Of a stretch of 6,022 bases of DNA, positions 6,010 to 6,022 are shown piece by piece (the stretch's first letter is position 1; every line of letters begins with the position of its first letter). The stretch spans positions 1 through 6,022 of the forward strand of contig USDC01000047.1 in assembly GCA_900553435.1 (NCBI GenBank), read 5' to 3'. The stretch comes from an uncultured Mycoplasmatota bacterium (GTDB lineage: Bacteria > Bacillota_I > Bacilli_A > RF39 > UBA660). The notes beneath the pieces were generated by a model. That model was given only the letters and a program-made list of their open reading frames with translations, was not told the DNA's origin and made no database searches. Both the position numbers and the translations under genes were made by a program.

Positions 6010-6022
6010 ATGAAATTAAAAG
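6010..6022 (+). CDS. Start of a further gene (MKLK...), cut by the window edge
   Basis: An ATG at 6010 follows a good ribosome binding site, GAGGTG (6000-6005), at a spacing of four bases. Only four codons, M-K-L-K, are inside the window. That beginning would fit many proteins, including a signal peptide or a prepilin leader, but no assignment is possible. The gene is separated from everything upstream by the terminator that overlaps its leader. Confidence 0.55.

Noticed and set aside
5844..6012. Type III toxin-antitoxin RNA locus (ToxI-like) before the last gene
   Set aside because: The terminator-then-gene layout fits, but there are no tandem repeats and only four codons of the downstream gene are visible.
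1..6022. CRISPR array, tRNA or rRNA genes, or a complete insertion sequence
   Set aside because: No regularly spaced direct repeats, no tRNA-like TTCGANTC arm, no rRNA sequence, and no transposase or paired terminal inverted repeats were found.

Overview
The window is very AT-rich and uses the standard bacterial code: UGA acts as stop and every tryptophan I checked is UGG. Ribosome binding sites are AGGAGG-like and two terminators have hairpin-plus-U-tract form. A two-Asp prepilin peptidase with two CxxC pairs, a PilC/GspF protein and a VrrA/YqfQ-like N-terminus together suggest a low-GC member of the Bacillota (Clostridia, Bacilli or an uncultured relative). This is inference; no rRNA or marker gene is present.

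Layout. (A) Positions 1-2485, minus strand: three co-oriented genes. In transcription order they are a 341-aa protein with a YqfQ-like N-terminus joined to a CoiA-like zinc-binding and unknown C-terminal region, an HD-domain phosphohydrolase-like protein, and the first 48 codons of a P-loop ATPase that runs off the left edge. The gaps between them are 85-115 bases, so this may be one transcription unit. (B) Positions 2486-2595: a divergent intergenic region with a near-consensus sigma-A-type promoter facing right. (C) Positions 2596-4822, plus strand: a compact operon of pilC (inner-membrane platform of type IV pili, type II secretion or competence pili), pilD (prepilin peptidase/methylase) and a 42-aa single-pass membrane peptide. 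(D) Positions 4823-6009: mostly non-coding. It holds the decayed remains of an AbiEii/AbiGii-type nucleotidyltransferase toxin with a visible frameshift in an AT dinucleotide run, a weak terminator, and a structured leader with an eight-G tract and a strong terminator hairpin. (E) Position 6010 onward: the first four codons of a new gene with its ribosome binding site directly after that terminator.

The right-hand operon assembles and processes pilin-like proteins. The pilins and the assembly ATPase are not in the window. The left-hand cluster resembles an accessory, possibly defence-related, cassette (zinc-binding protein, HD hydrolase, ATPase). Its first gene appears to use the promoter-proximal part of a resident yqfQ-like gene as its N-terminus. 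A cassette on one side and a dead AbiEii toxin on the other suggest that the pil operon is flanked by two zones of gene turnover. No function of the three-gene cluster is proven by the sequence alone.
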